64,000 nt of DNA from the NCBI RefSeq assembly GCF_013391805.1, contig NZ_CP058364.1, positions 1,116,501-1,180,500 of the forward strand, in the 5' to 3' direction. The DNA comes from Galbibacter sp. BG1 (GTDB taxonomy: Bacteria; Bacteroidota; Bacteroidia; Flavobacteriales; Flavobacteriaceae). How positions within the stretch are numbered: position 1 is the stretch's first letter; each line of letters starts with the position of its first letter. A program made the translations under genes and the position numbers. The notes beneath the pieces are model-generated. The model had not been told where the DNA came from. It searched no databases and saw only the letters and a program-made list of their open reading frames with translations. Positions 15,991 through 23,199 of the stretch are shown piece after piece.

Positions 15991-16077
15991 ATGACCGGAG
16001 AATTAAAACCGGAAAGAGACGTATTTTGGAAGACCTTTTGCAAATTTAAAAGTATTTTTGAAGGAGCTTACAATTAA
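15991..16077 (+). pseudogene. Possible hsdM 5' fragment
   Basis: ATG15991 opens MTGELKPERDVFWKTF, which resembles the usual HsdM start MTGELKxxxDxxWxxFW, then loses similarity and stops after 28 codons. The match is short. With the hsdS and hsdR remnants nearby it is a plausible remnant of the methyltransferase gene, but this is weak on its own. Confidence 0.35.
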
Positions 16078-16134
16078 TTCAGATGAGACTTTTGGATAAT
16101 TTTTGTTAATAAGTAGCTTCAAAATTTATTAAGC

Positions 16135-16356
16135 GATAAATGAAAAAGATATTACCAACTTAAAAAAACAGAAGCATTTTTTTGTGTCTCATTTACTCCT
16201 CACATCCTGTAAACCCTTATAAAATAAGGAATGTTACATATTGAACAGATAAATGCAAAAGATATAACCGGCTTAAAAAAGCATTATTTTTTGGTTTCTC
16301 AATTACTCCTCATAATCTTTTAAGCCCTGTAAAATAAGGAAATCTACATATTGTGT
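16135..16356 (+). repeat. Two tandem imperfect repeats of about 110 bp
   Basis: Copy 1 (16135-16247) and copy 2 (16248-16356) both start GATAAATG-AAAAGATAT. They share CTCCTCA, CCTTATAAAATAAGGAA or CCTGTAAAATAAGGAA, and TACATATTG. They fill the gap after the hsdM-like fragment. The function is unknown; they could be a duplicated non-coding element or a vestige of recombination. Confidence 0.6.
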
Positions 16357-16358
16357 AA

Positions 16359-16592
16359 ATAAATAAAGCACATGAAGACGAAATTGAAGATTTAAGAAAA
16401 ATAAGAGATACCTATTCTGAGAGCTATCTGGATATTTTAGAAACGAAGGTTTTAGGAAACCAAATCACTTTGGATAGGAAAGAAATATATAGACTTGCTT
16501 TTGGAGTACATTATGAAGAGGCAAAATTTGATAGGAGGCCATTAAGCAAAATGCAAAAAGATTTATTAATAGAATTGGGAATTTTAAAGTAA
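16359..16592 (+). pseudogene. ORF remnant without a start codon
   Basis: An open frame of about 77 codons begins right after a stop and ends at 16592. It lacks a usable start. It reads HEDEIEDLRKIRDTYSESYL, then TLDRKEIYRLAFGVHYEEAK, and ends SKMQKDLLIELGILK. The composition looks like real protein. It is probably the 3' end of a gene lost by rearrangement. I do not recognise the family. The rest of the gap to 16782 shows no other gene. Confidence 0.4.
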
Positions 16593-16782
16593 CCCAATTA
16601 CGATAAATCTAACCTTAATAGAAGCTAAAAAAATGGAGAATGAATATTTAAAACTTGGGTATTATTTTAAACCAATTTTTAAATATATTGAAAAAAGGGT
16701 AAGACTTTAAATAAGCCTAATCCCTGTTTTTTAAACTTTACACACTTTGCGGGATAGTGTCATTGATAAATATATGTATAAC

Positions 16783-18945
16783 TTAAACTTGTTGTAATAC
16801 AGGCATCTGTTGTTTCCAAAGCTTGAAGTAATATTTTCTTTTATCAAATAAATCCTCATGATTTCCCTGTTCAATAATGTTACCTTTATCTAAAACAACA
16901 ATTTTATCTGCATTAATTACAGTACTTAATCGATGAGCAATTATGATAATCGTTTTCTCTTGATCTCGTAATCTTTGGATTGTTTTCTGAATATAGTCTT
17001 CCGAGGTACTATCTAATGAAGATGTAGCCTCATCTAGCACTAGTATTTCTGGTTGTTTATATAAAGCTCTTGCGATAGCAATTCGCTGTTTTTGACCTCC
17101 TGAAAGTGTTGCTCCATTTTCTCCAAGATACGTAGCGAAACCATTTGGCAAACTTTCTATGAAATCCATTATGCCAATTCCTTTACAAATCCCTATAATT
17201 CTTTCCATATCTGGAGCAAACTCTCCAACAGCAATATTATCAATAACATTTCCTGCAAAAAGATCTATTTTTTGGGGAACAACAGCAACCAAATCCCTTA
17301 AACTACTGTTCTCGATATACTTCAAGTTTATTTCTCCAATAGTTATACTCCCTTTTTGTATCGGATATATATTTTGTAATAAAGATATTAGTGTAGATTT
17401 TCCAGACCCGCTTTCTCCAACAATCGCAGTAATCTCTCCCTTTTTAAATTCAAGGTTCAAATTTTTAAACACCTCGATCCGTGTTCCATATCTAAAAGCT
17501 ACGTCATTTAACCGAATATCGCCTATCTGATTTTGCTTTAATTTTATTTTATTTTCGGACTCCTCTCTTTCTATGTCCATAATTTCGAAAAGTCTATCTG
17601 CAGCAATCATCGCATTTTGAACCTGCTTATTTGCTCCAATCAAACTAGCTACTGGACCTGTAAAGTAACCTACAATAGCATAAAAAGATAATAATTCTCC
17701 TGGAGTTATTTCTTGGTTAATTACGAAATATGAGCCCGTCCATAATAAGATAATTGTAAAAAGTCTTGCGATAAACTCCGACCCAGTACCAGAAAACACA
17801 CTATTCAAAGCGGACTTGTATCCAATATGCAATAGACTTATAAAACGTGTTTCTGTTTTTATGTTAGCAAATTCTTCAAGCCCAAATCTTTTTATAGTCC
17901 CTACAGAATTAAGAGACTCTACCAATTGGCTTTCCAAATCAGCGGAACGCTCCATTATTGTTCGTTCTGCCTTTTTATTTAATTTATTTGTTATTAAGTA
18001 AACAACAGCGTAAAAAGGAATAACCAATAACATAATTAAAGCTAACTTCCAATAATAGGTAAACATTAAGGCAAAAGAAAATACAAGGATTAATACATTT
18101 ACAGTTAAATCCAATGAAACTCCATTAATAAAAGCCCTTATTTTTACGGCATCATTAATTCGTGAAATGATTTCTCCAACACGCATGGTATCGAAAAACT
18201 GTTGTGGTAATTTTAGGAGGTGCTTATAATAACCTAAAATAAGCCTAGCGTCAATTTGTTGCCCTGTTTTAATTAAAAAAATATTCTTGAATACCCCAAT
18301 TGTAACTTGTAATAATAGCAAAACAATCATTGCCACGCTCAACAAATTTAACAAATTAGCATTTCCGTTGACTAATACAAAATCAGTAATCTTTTGTATA
18401 TATATAGCAGTAGAAAAACCGAAAAGCGTATATATTAAAGCTCCAACAAAAGCCTGAAGTAACACAAACTTATGAGGTTTAAGTAAAAACCAAAAACGTT
18501 TATAAATTGACACCTTTTCATTCCCAATAGAAAAATCTTCATCAGGTAAAAGCAATACCAATATCCCTGTCCACTCTTTTTTGAATTCGTCATGTGTCTT
18601 TTTGTGAATCCGTCCATCCCCAGGATCCATTATTTTCACATAACTTTTGGTAACTTCATAAATTACTATGTAGTGATGGAGCTGCTCTTTTACTACAATA
18701 TGTGCTATAGTAGGCTTAGGTATTTTAGAAAGACTGTTAAAGTCTCCTCGAACACCCTTAGCTTCAAAACCTAGTTTTTGGGCAGCTTCCAACAGGCCTA
18801 AAACATTGGTTCCTTTTTTATCGGTACCAGCGTATTGGCGTATACGAGAAATGGGTATTTGCAATTTATAATGGGCTGCTACAGAAGCTAAACATGCAGC
18901 GCCACAATCGGTAATGTCGTGTTGTTTGATGGTAATTTTTGCCAT
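16783..18945 (-). CDS. Peptidase-containing ABC transporter for double-glycine peptides (C39)
   Basis: A 720-residue PCAT exporter. Residues 1-140 are a C39 cysteine peptidase with DITDCGAACLASV (catalytic Cys14), HHYIVIYEV (His) and MDPGDG (Asp). A six-helix membrane domain follows (about 160-440). The ATPase has GESGSGKSTL (Walker A), LSGGQKQRIAIARAL (signature) and ILVLDEATSSLD (Walker B). PCATs cut double-glycine leaders and export the mature peptide. It is the last gene of the leftward bacteriocin locus, and the HlyD protein encoded at the other end is the likely periplasmic partner. Confidence 0.93.
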   Translation of the reverse strand: MAKITIKQHDITDCGAACLASVAAHYKLQIPISRIRQYAGTDKKGTNVLGLLEAAQKLGFEAKGVRGDFNSLSKIPKPTIAHIVVKEQLHHYIVIYEVTKSYVKIMDPGDGRIHKKTHDEFKKEWTGILVLLLPDEDFSIGNEKVSIYKRFWFLLKPHKFVLLQAFVGALIYTLFGFSTAIYIQKITDFVLVNGNANLLNLLSVAMIVLLLLQVTIGVFKNIFLIKTGQQIDARLILGYYKHLLKLPQQFFDTMRVGEIISRINDAVKIRAFINGVSLDLTVNVLILVFSFALMFTYYWKLALIMLLVIPFYAVVYLITNKLNKKAERTIMERSADLESQLVESLNSVGTIKRFGLEEFANIKTETRFISLLHIGYKSALNSVFSGTGSEFIARLFTIILLWTGSYFVINQEITPGELLSFYAIVGYFTGPVASLIGANKQVQNAMIAADRLFEIMDIEREESENKIKLKQNQIGDIRLNDVAFRYGTRIEVFKNLNLEFKKGEITAIVGESGSGKSTLISLLQNIYPIQKGSITIGEINLKYIENSSLRDLVAVVPQKIDLFAGNVIDNIAVGEFAPDMERIIGICKGIGIMDFIESLPNGFATYLGENGATLSGGQKQRIAIARALYKQPEILVLDEATSSLDSTSEDYIQKTIQRLRDQEKTIIIIAHRLSTVINADKIVVLDKGNIIEQGNHEDLFDKRKYYFKLWKQQMPVLQQV

Positions 18946-19140
18946 AAGTACTGTTCTTTATGGCCAGCAAGATAATATTGTAAACTGCAAAAATATTGCA
19001 GAGAAAAACTAATTATCCAAATTTATGATTGCGTTTTATGTAAAAAGGATAAAGTAAATCAATTCTACAATAATCAATTAAAAGTATTGGAGTTATGTTC
19101 TATTGTAAACATAACTCCAATACTTCAAATAAAATATTTC

Positions 19141-19254
19141 TTATGGATTCAAAATATGATAAATGTCCTTACCGAACTCGTAACCAATCATTACACATAA
19201 TATAACTATGAATAGTATCCACAATAAAATCGTTATTTTCTTCTTTGACTCCAT
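19141..19254 (-). CDS. Leaderless 37-residue peptide resembling the adjacent bacteriocin
   Basis: ATG19254 follows the stop of the preceding precursor gene directly (TAAATG). The product is MESKKKITILLWILFIVILC and then VMIGYEFGKDIYHILNP. It has no double-glycine leader and one membrane helix. Its tail GYEFGKDIYHILN matches GYTVGKDLYHLMN at the end of the precursor encoded just upstream. The positive-inside start and membrane helix would keep it in the producer. An immunity role by mimicking or pairing with the bacteriocin is inferred. Confidence 0.65.
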   Translation of the reverse strand: MESKKKITILLWILFIVILCVMIGYEFGKDIYHILNP

Positions 19255-19425
19255 TTAATCATTCATTAAATGATATAAATCTTTTCCAACAGTATATCCG
19301 GCCATATAACTAGCAACTCCAACAGCAGTAGCTGCAATTATTAATTGTGCAATAAATCCTCCAGATAACTCTTCTGATTCATGTTTACTTAATTCTAAAG
19401 AATTAAATTTATTTAAATTATTCAT
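19255..19425 (-). CDS. Double-glycine bacteriocin precursor peptide 5
   Basis: A 56-residue precursor. The leader, MNNLNKFNSLELSKHESEEL then SGG, ends at a Gly-Gly (residues 22-23) fit for C39 cleavage. The core is 33 residues, hydrophobic, and contains AAATAVGVAS-type small-residue helix packing and a GxxxG (GYTVG), as in two-peptide pore formers. It is AT-rich and lies 26 bases after the previous precursor gene. The exporter gene follows after the 37-residue peptide. Confidence 0.8.
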   Translation of the reverse strand: MNNLNKFNSLELSKHESEELSGGFIAQLIIAATAVGVASYMAGYTVGKDLYHLMND

Positions 19426-19451
19426 AATAAAAAGTTTTGTTGTTAATAAAT

Positions 19452-19622
19452 TTAGTTATAAGGCACAAATGCAGGCCAATACCATGGCTCACCATTTTTC
19501 ATAGCTTCCATTTTATACCCTCCTATAACTCCAGCAATAATAAACCCTACAATTCCTCCTTCAGTTCGATTCATTTCCTGTACACTCAGCTTCTGAACAC
19601 CCAAATTTTCTAAATTTTTCAT
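19452..19622 (-). CDS. Double-glycine bacteriocin precursor peptide 4
   Basis: A 56-residue precursor. The leader MKNLENLGVQKLSVQEMNRT ends EGG at residue 23, and the core starts IVGFIIAGVIGGYKM with a GxxxG (GVIGG) and ends EPWYWPAFVPYN. The leader start, MKNLE, and the upstream bases are close to those of precursor 1 at 21334, so the two loci share an ancestor. Together with precursor 5 it could form a two-peptide bacteriocin. Confidence 0.8.
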   Translation of the reverse strand: MKNLENLGVQKLSVQEMNRTEGGIVGFIIAGVIGGYKMEAMKNGEPWYWPAFVPYN

Positions 19623-19749
19623 TTTGTTAAAATTTAAAGTTAAAAATTTATTTTAATAAACTTCAAAACAACTTTTATCAAGCTGATCACTTCTTTTAAA
19701 AGATACTAAAACAACACTTTGACAAGCTCAGTGCCACGATTCAGTATAG

Positions 19750-19875
19750 TTATGCGCATATCCTTGCTTTGTTATCGTAAATATATTCTCGTTCACTGCA
19801 CAAGCCTTACAGTATAGAGTCTTTTTGTGAGAAGAAGTTGTCTGCAATAATCTGGTCTACTTCACTATTGGTCAT
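19750..19875 (-). pseudogene. Remnant of a second bacteriocin regulator gene
   Basis: The reverse strand reads MTNSEVDQIIADNFFSQKDS and then meets a stop where the intact regulator (21390-21749) has CAA (Gln). The DNA of both copies stays alignable down to the shared end, TTATGCGCA. Only the last third of the gene is present. It marks an older copy of the cassette. Confidence 0.7.
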
Positions 19876-19942
19876 TATAAAAAACATATAATATAAAGGA
19901 ATTTACTAGAACCATGTTCCCTTTGCTTTAAAAATTATTTTT

Positions 19943-20058
19943 AGAAGCCTCTAGTAAGCCTAATACATTAGCTCCTATTTATCAAGGCCAGCATATTCTC
20001 CATATTGCCTTAACAAACAATCGGTAATATCATGTTGTTTGATGGTAATTTTTACCAT
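19943..20058 (-). pseudogene. Remnant of a second C39 exporter gene (5' end)
   Basis: The reverse strand begins MVKITIKQHDITDC, nearly identical to the start of the intact exporter. It then jumps to LRQYGEYAGLDK by an internal deletion that removes the residues after the catalytic Cys, and contains several stops. The rest of the transporter is missing. Confidence 0.75.
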
Positions 20059-20129
20059 AAACTCCATTCCTTATGGCAAGCAAGATAATAGTGTAAAATG
20101 TTTCAAAGATGAAACACGTTAATTATTTT

Positions 20130-20804
20130 TTATACACTTTGCAATAGTGGCATTAAGTTATATAAAAAATGAAGTAAAATAGCGTATACAAAGCCTAACC
20201 TAATTCTTACACTTACTAAAAAATATGTTTTAACAAAAATAAGAATCAAAAATAAGAGATAGTATCCCTGATTTAACATTGTATATGGGTAGTAAATAAA
20301 AATATGACTAAGTATAAAGAATATACTACTTATAAGGATTCCTAATTTATCTCCTTTGTAAAGTCTAAAAAATCCATTATTTTTTGTAAAAAACAAAAGA
20401 TATCCAATAACTAATAAAAGTCCATACAAAATAAGTATTAATGAAGACTCTAGAAATAAGAAAAGACAAATAGTAGCTACTATAGATAGTATTATATACT
20501 TCTTCTTATATCTTTGCAGATATAACCTAAATGAAATTTCTTCCAAAATAGGCAGAACGAATAGCATTTTTACTATAAAAAAAGAATCCTGATCTATCTT
20601 AAAAACACTGTGGTTATAGCTGATTAATTTGCTTACATAAAAAGAAATTTGATTAAGGGAAAACTCTGTTTGATATAATAAGAATATCAAACTAATTATA
20701 AGCATTATGGATATACTTTTAAAATAATACCAAAGGGTATGTTCCAATCCATAAATTGAAACAACCCTTTTGATTTTGTTAATATAAAATTGAATGTATA
20801 ACAT
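20130..20804 (-). CDS. CPBP-family intramembrane metalloprotease
   Basis: A 224-residue membrane protein with about six hydrophobic segments. The CPBP (Abi/CAAX) motifs are present: LEEISFRLYL (EExxxR), ILSHIFIYYP (motif 2 His) and ILLHFLYNL (HxxxN). In bacteriocin loci such proteins act in self-immunity or peptide maturation. The start lies 5 bases after the end of precursor 3, so the two are in one operon. Which of the two roles applies cannot be read from the sequence. Confidence 0.82.
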   Translation of the reverse strand: MLYIQFYINKIKRVVSIYGLEHTLWYYFKSISIMLIISLIFLLYQTEFSLNQISFYVSKLISYNHSVFKIDQDSFFIVKMLFVLPILEEISFRLYLQRYKKKYIILSIVATICLFLFLESSLILILYGLLLVIGYLLFFTKNNGFFRLYKGDKLGILISSIFFILSHIFIYYPYTMLNQGYYLLFLILIFVKTYFLVSVRIRLGFVYAILLHFLYNLMPLLQSV

Positions 20805-20809
20805 TAATT

Positions 20810-20965
20810 TTATGAAAAAACAGATTTAAACATATGAATTGTGCTGCCAATAACCCTCCCTATCCTGCAACCAAGATCAATTCCCGATTGTACATCAGGA
20901 TCTGGACTAGTTGAGCAACCTCCATTATATTTCTTTAATTCTTCTAAACTAAGTTTTTTTATCAT
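20810..20965 (-). CDS. Double-glycine bacteriocin precursor peptide 3
   Basis: A 51-residue precursor. The short leader MIKKLSLEELKKYNGG ends at residue 16. The core of 35 residues begins CSTSPDPDVQSG and contains two Cys residues (core positions 1 and 17) able to form a disulfide. It then has GRVIGSTIHMFKS. The leader is shorter than in the other precursors. It lies directly before the CPBP protease gene. Confidence 0.75.
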   Translation of the reverse strand: MIKKLSLEELKKYNGGCSTSPDPDVQSGIDLGCRIGRVIGSTIHMFKSVFS

Positions 20966-20988
20966 GTCTTACAAATTTTAAAAATTAT

Positions 20989-21159
20989 TTAAATTGTTTC
21001 TGAAAGTCCTTCACTAATTCCGGTAAGAATTCCTAAAGTACGTAATACACTACTAGCAACCAACACTCCAGCGTAATACGAAAATCCCTTATGGCCGCCA
21101 TTGATCTCTTGAAGCTCTTCGGCTTCTAAAACAACTAGATTCTTATTTTCCATTTTCAT
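20989..21159 (-). CDS. Double-glycine bacteriocin precursor peptide 2
   Basis: The open frame reaches 21315, but the precursor start is ATG21159 (or 21153), giving 56 residues. The leader MKMENKNLVVLEAEELQEIN is followed by GG at 21-22. The core of 34 residues is hydrophobic (HKGFSYYAGVLVASSVL then RTLGILTGISEGLSETI) and has Gly-rich packing. The upstream part of the frame overlaps precursor 1 in another phase and is not coding. Confidence 0.75.
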   Translation of the reverse strand: MKMENKNLVVLEAEELQEINGGHKGFSYYAGVLVASSVLRTLGILTGISEGLSETI

Positions 21160-21166
21160 AAACTTT

Positions 21167-21334
21167 TTATGACATATTAAGTGTAAACCTATCCCAAAAC
21201 CCTTTAACAAAATCTGCTGCTGAGTGAAGCGACTCCGCATATAGCCCGTAAGGACTTGCCTGCAACCCCCCATCAACCTGGATAGTTTCTTTAGCATCCA
21301 ACTCCTGAATGCCAAAACTTTCTAAATTTTTCAT
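21167..21334 (-). CDS. Double-glycine bacteriocin precursor peptide 1
   Basis: A 55-residue precursor from ATG21334; the frame is open 8 codons further upstream, but the homologous precursor 4 supports this start. The leader MKNLESFGIQELDAKETIQV ends DGG at 23. The core is LQASPYGLYAESLHSAAD then FVKGFWDRFTLNMS. It is the first precursor after the regulator gene and lies 7 bases from precursor 2. Confidence 0.75.
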   Translation of the reverse strand: MKNLESFGIQELDAKETIQVDGGLQASPYGLYAESLHSAADFVKGFWDRFTLNMS

Positions 21335-21389
21335 CTTATTAAATTTTAAGTTAAACAATTATTTTTAATCGATTTCACAAAACACTAAT

Positions 21390-21749
21390 TTATGCGCACA
21401 TCTTTGTTTTGATATCGTAAATATATATCTGTTCACTGCATAAACCTTGCAGTATAGTATTTTTTTTCGAAAAATAACTACCTGCGAAAATTTGGGTTAC
21501 TTCACTATTGCTCATTACAACAACAGAAATATTGACTTCCAATTTAAAGTCTTTATCATAATAATATGTTTTGCGGCTGCGGCTATATAAAATAGTGGCT
21601 TCCAAGCTTTTTAACTGCTCTATTAAATTATAAGCCATACGTTCGCTCATATGCAATTTATCTGCCAGTTCTTTTGGAGAACCGGTACATTCCTGTTCAA
21701 TCAAATTGTGTAATCGTTGTAGGCGTTCTAAATTTTTAATCGTCTTCAT
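21390..21749 (-). CDS. HTH transcriptional regulator of the bacteriocin locus
   Basis: A 119-residue protein with a DeoR/HTH_11-type N-terminus (RLQRLHNLIEQECTGSPKEL, then ADKLHMSERMAYNLIEQLK). The short C-terminal part has YYYDKDFKLEVNISV. Small HTH proteins of this type often sit between the HlyD gene and the precursor genes in Bacteroidetes bacteriocin loci. Its start lies 19 bases after the HlyD stop. A decayed second copy lies at 19750-19875. Confidence 0.75.
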   Translation of the reverse strand: MKTIKNLERLQRLHNLIEQECTGSPKELADKLHMSERMAYNLIEQLKSLEATILYSRSRKTYYYDKDFKLEVNISVVVMSNSEVTQIFAGSYFSKKNTILQGLCSEQIYIYDIKTKMCA

Positions 21750-21768
21750 AACTCATACATATTTAGGG

Positions 21769-22923
21769 TTAATATATTTTTACTTGTGATGGATTTAACC
21801 AATCATCTACTTTATCATATAATAGATCAAATAATGTCCTTTTTGTCAGTAAAAATTGAGCGTTCAATGTCATTCCTTTTTTTAGTTTTCCCTGAAAGCC
21901 ATTTTTCAATTCCAAATAATCCTGATCTACTTCACATACTATTTTAAAAACAGGGTTGTCATTAATTACTTCAATATCATTGCCTATTTCTTTAATTTTT
22001 CCTTCAACTAAACCCCATTGGTTGTAATTAAAGGCATCTACTTGAAATGAAACTTTATCTTTATCATTTATGAAACCAATATCCGCAGGAGAGATAAAGC
22101 ATTCGGCAATCATTTCTGTTGCTGGAGATATTTCCGCAATCTTAGCCCCTATACTGATATAGCTTCCCACCTCCAATTGAGTTGTATTTAATAAAGTACC
22201 GGAAAGAGGAGCGGTGACTATATATTGAGATTTGTTTTGAATAATCTGATTTTTATCACTTAATAGGCTTTCTAATTGATTTTCAGCTTCTGTTAAATTG
22301 GCTTGCCATGTGTTTTGTTGTTGCTTTTTATACTGATAGATGTTATTCTTAGCCAATTCATACTCAAACTCAATATTGTCGAATTCAGATTGGGCAATTA
22401 CCCCCTTTTCAACTAGTATTTTATTCCTATTATAATCTTTCTGTTTAATAGACAGTCGTGTTTTGAGTTCCAATTGTTTTTGTTGAAATTCTATGAACTC
22501 CTTTTGATATTTTGCTGATTTAATATTATTTAGACTGATCCCATTTCCCGTAACTAATAAGTTCAAATCTTCTTCGAATTCTTTCAGCTGATTTATTTGA
22601 TATTTTGATAACTCAAGCTTTTGATCTAGAATGGCATCATTGATTATAAGCAAAGTGTCTCCTTTGTTTACCGCTTTATTATTTTCAATATTATATAAAG
22701 TGACCTGACCGGTGTTTATTACATTTATAGGCACCCTATTTTTGTTTGGCTTTAGTATACCCCTTGCAGAAGTATATACATCTACATTTATAATCGGCAA
22801 TAACGAAATGATTATTATAATACCAAGCAGTAAAATAGAATATATTATTTTACTGCTGGTACTATGTTTAAACCTAAAAACCTCCGTTGTATTGTCAAGT
22901 ATTTCTTTAGGAAAAATCTGCAT
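21769..22923 (-). CDS. HlyD-family periplasmic adaptor (bacteriocin export)
   Basis: A 384-residue membrane fusion protein. It has one N-terminal membrane segment (IIYSILLLGIIIIISLLPII, about 26-45) and a lipoyl-like half (GQVTLYNIENNKAVNKGDTL). A long coiled coil (about 120-225) is followed by a second lipoyl half (VTAPLSGTLLNTTQLEVGSYI) and a beta barrel. It would link the C39 exporter to an outer membrane channel encoded elsewhere. It is the first gene of the leftward locus. Confidence 0.88.
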   Translation of the reverse strand: MQIFPKEILDNTTEVFRFKHSTSSKIIYSILLLGIIIIISLLPIINVDVYTSARGILKPNKNRVPINVINTGQVTLYNIENNKAVNKGDTLLIINDAILDQKLELSKYQINQLKEFEEDLNLLVTGNGISLNNIKSAKYQKEFIEFQQKQLELKTRLSIKQKDYNRNKILVEKGVIAQSEFDNIEFEYELAKNNIYQYKKQQQNTWQANLTEAENQLESLLSDKNQIIQNKSQYIVTAPLSGTLLNTTQLEVGSYISIGAKIAEISPATEMIAECFISPADIGFINDKDKVSFQVDAFNYNQWGLVEGKIKEIGNDIEVINDNPVFKIVCEVDQDYLELKNGFQGKLKKGMTLNAQFLLTKRTLFDLLYDKVDDWLNPSQVKIY

Positions 22924-23199
22924 CCTTACTGGTTATTAATTTTATTAATAAGAAACAATATTAACTTGATAAGTATTTTTACTATTATCGTAAAAAGTAT
23001 AAATTCCGGTATTGTTTGAAGGTGTGAATTTGAGAGAAAATATTTAGAATATCAATTTACTTCACTCGTCTTTTATAAAAGGCGTGCTTTATACAAATTA
23101 AACCACTGACTAATAATTTATTATAAATTTTGTTATTTCACATCAAGGGCAACATAAAATATTATATTTGGTGATACATAAATAAAAAATTTACTCAAA
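22924..23199. other. Divergent promoter region between bacteriocin and lanthipeptide operons
   Basis: 276 AT-rich bases. A TATATTTG box at 23163-23170 points rightward to the LanB gene and ends 29 bases before its start. No matching TTTG was found at the right distance, so the promoter may need an activator. A weaker TAATATTG lies on the reverse strand near the HlyD gene. Confidence 0.45.

Noticed and set aside
16135-16356. CRISPR array
   Set aside because: Only two long, diverged, directly adjacent copies exist, with no spacers and no cas genes in the window.
16633-16710. 25-codon open frame starting MENEYLKLGYYF
   Set aside because: It is too short, with no recognised motif, and in a region of remnants. 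It cannot be told from chance.
21160-21315. Extended N-terminus of precursor 2 (frame open to 21315)
   Set aside because: It overlaps precursor 1 in another phase, and the leader with GG starts at the internal Met, as in the other precursors.
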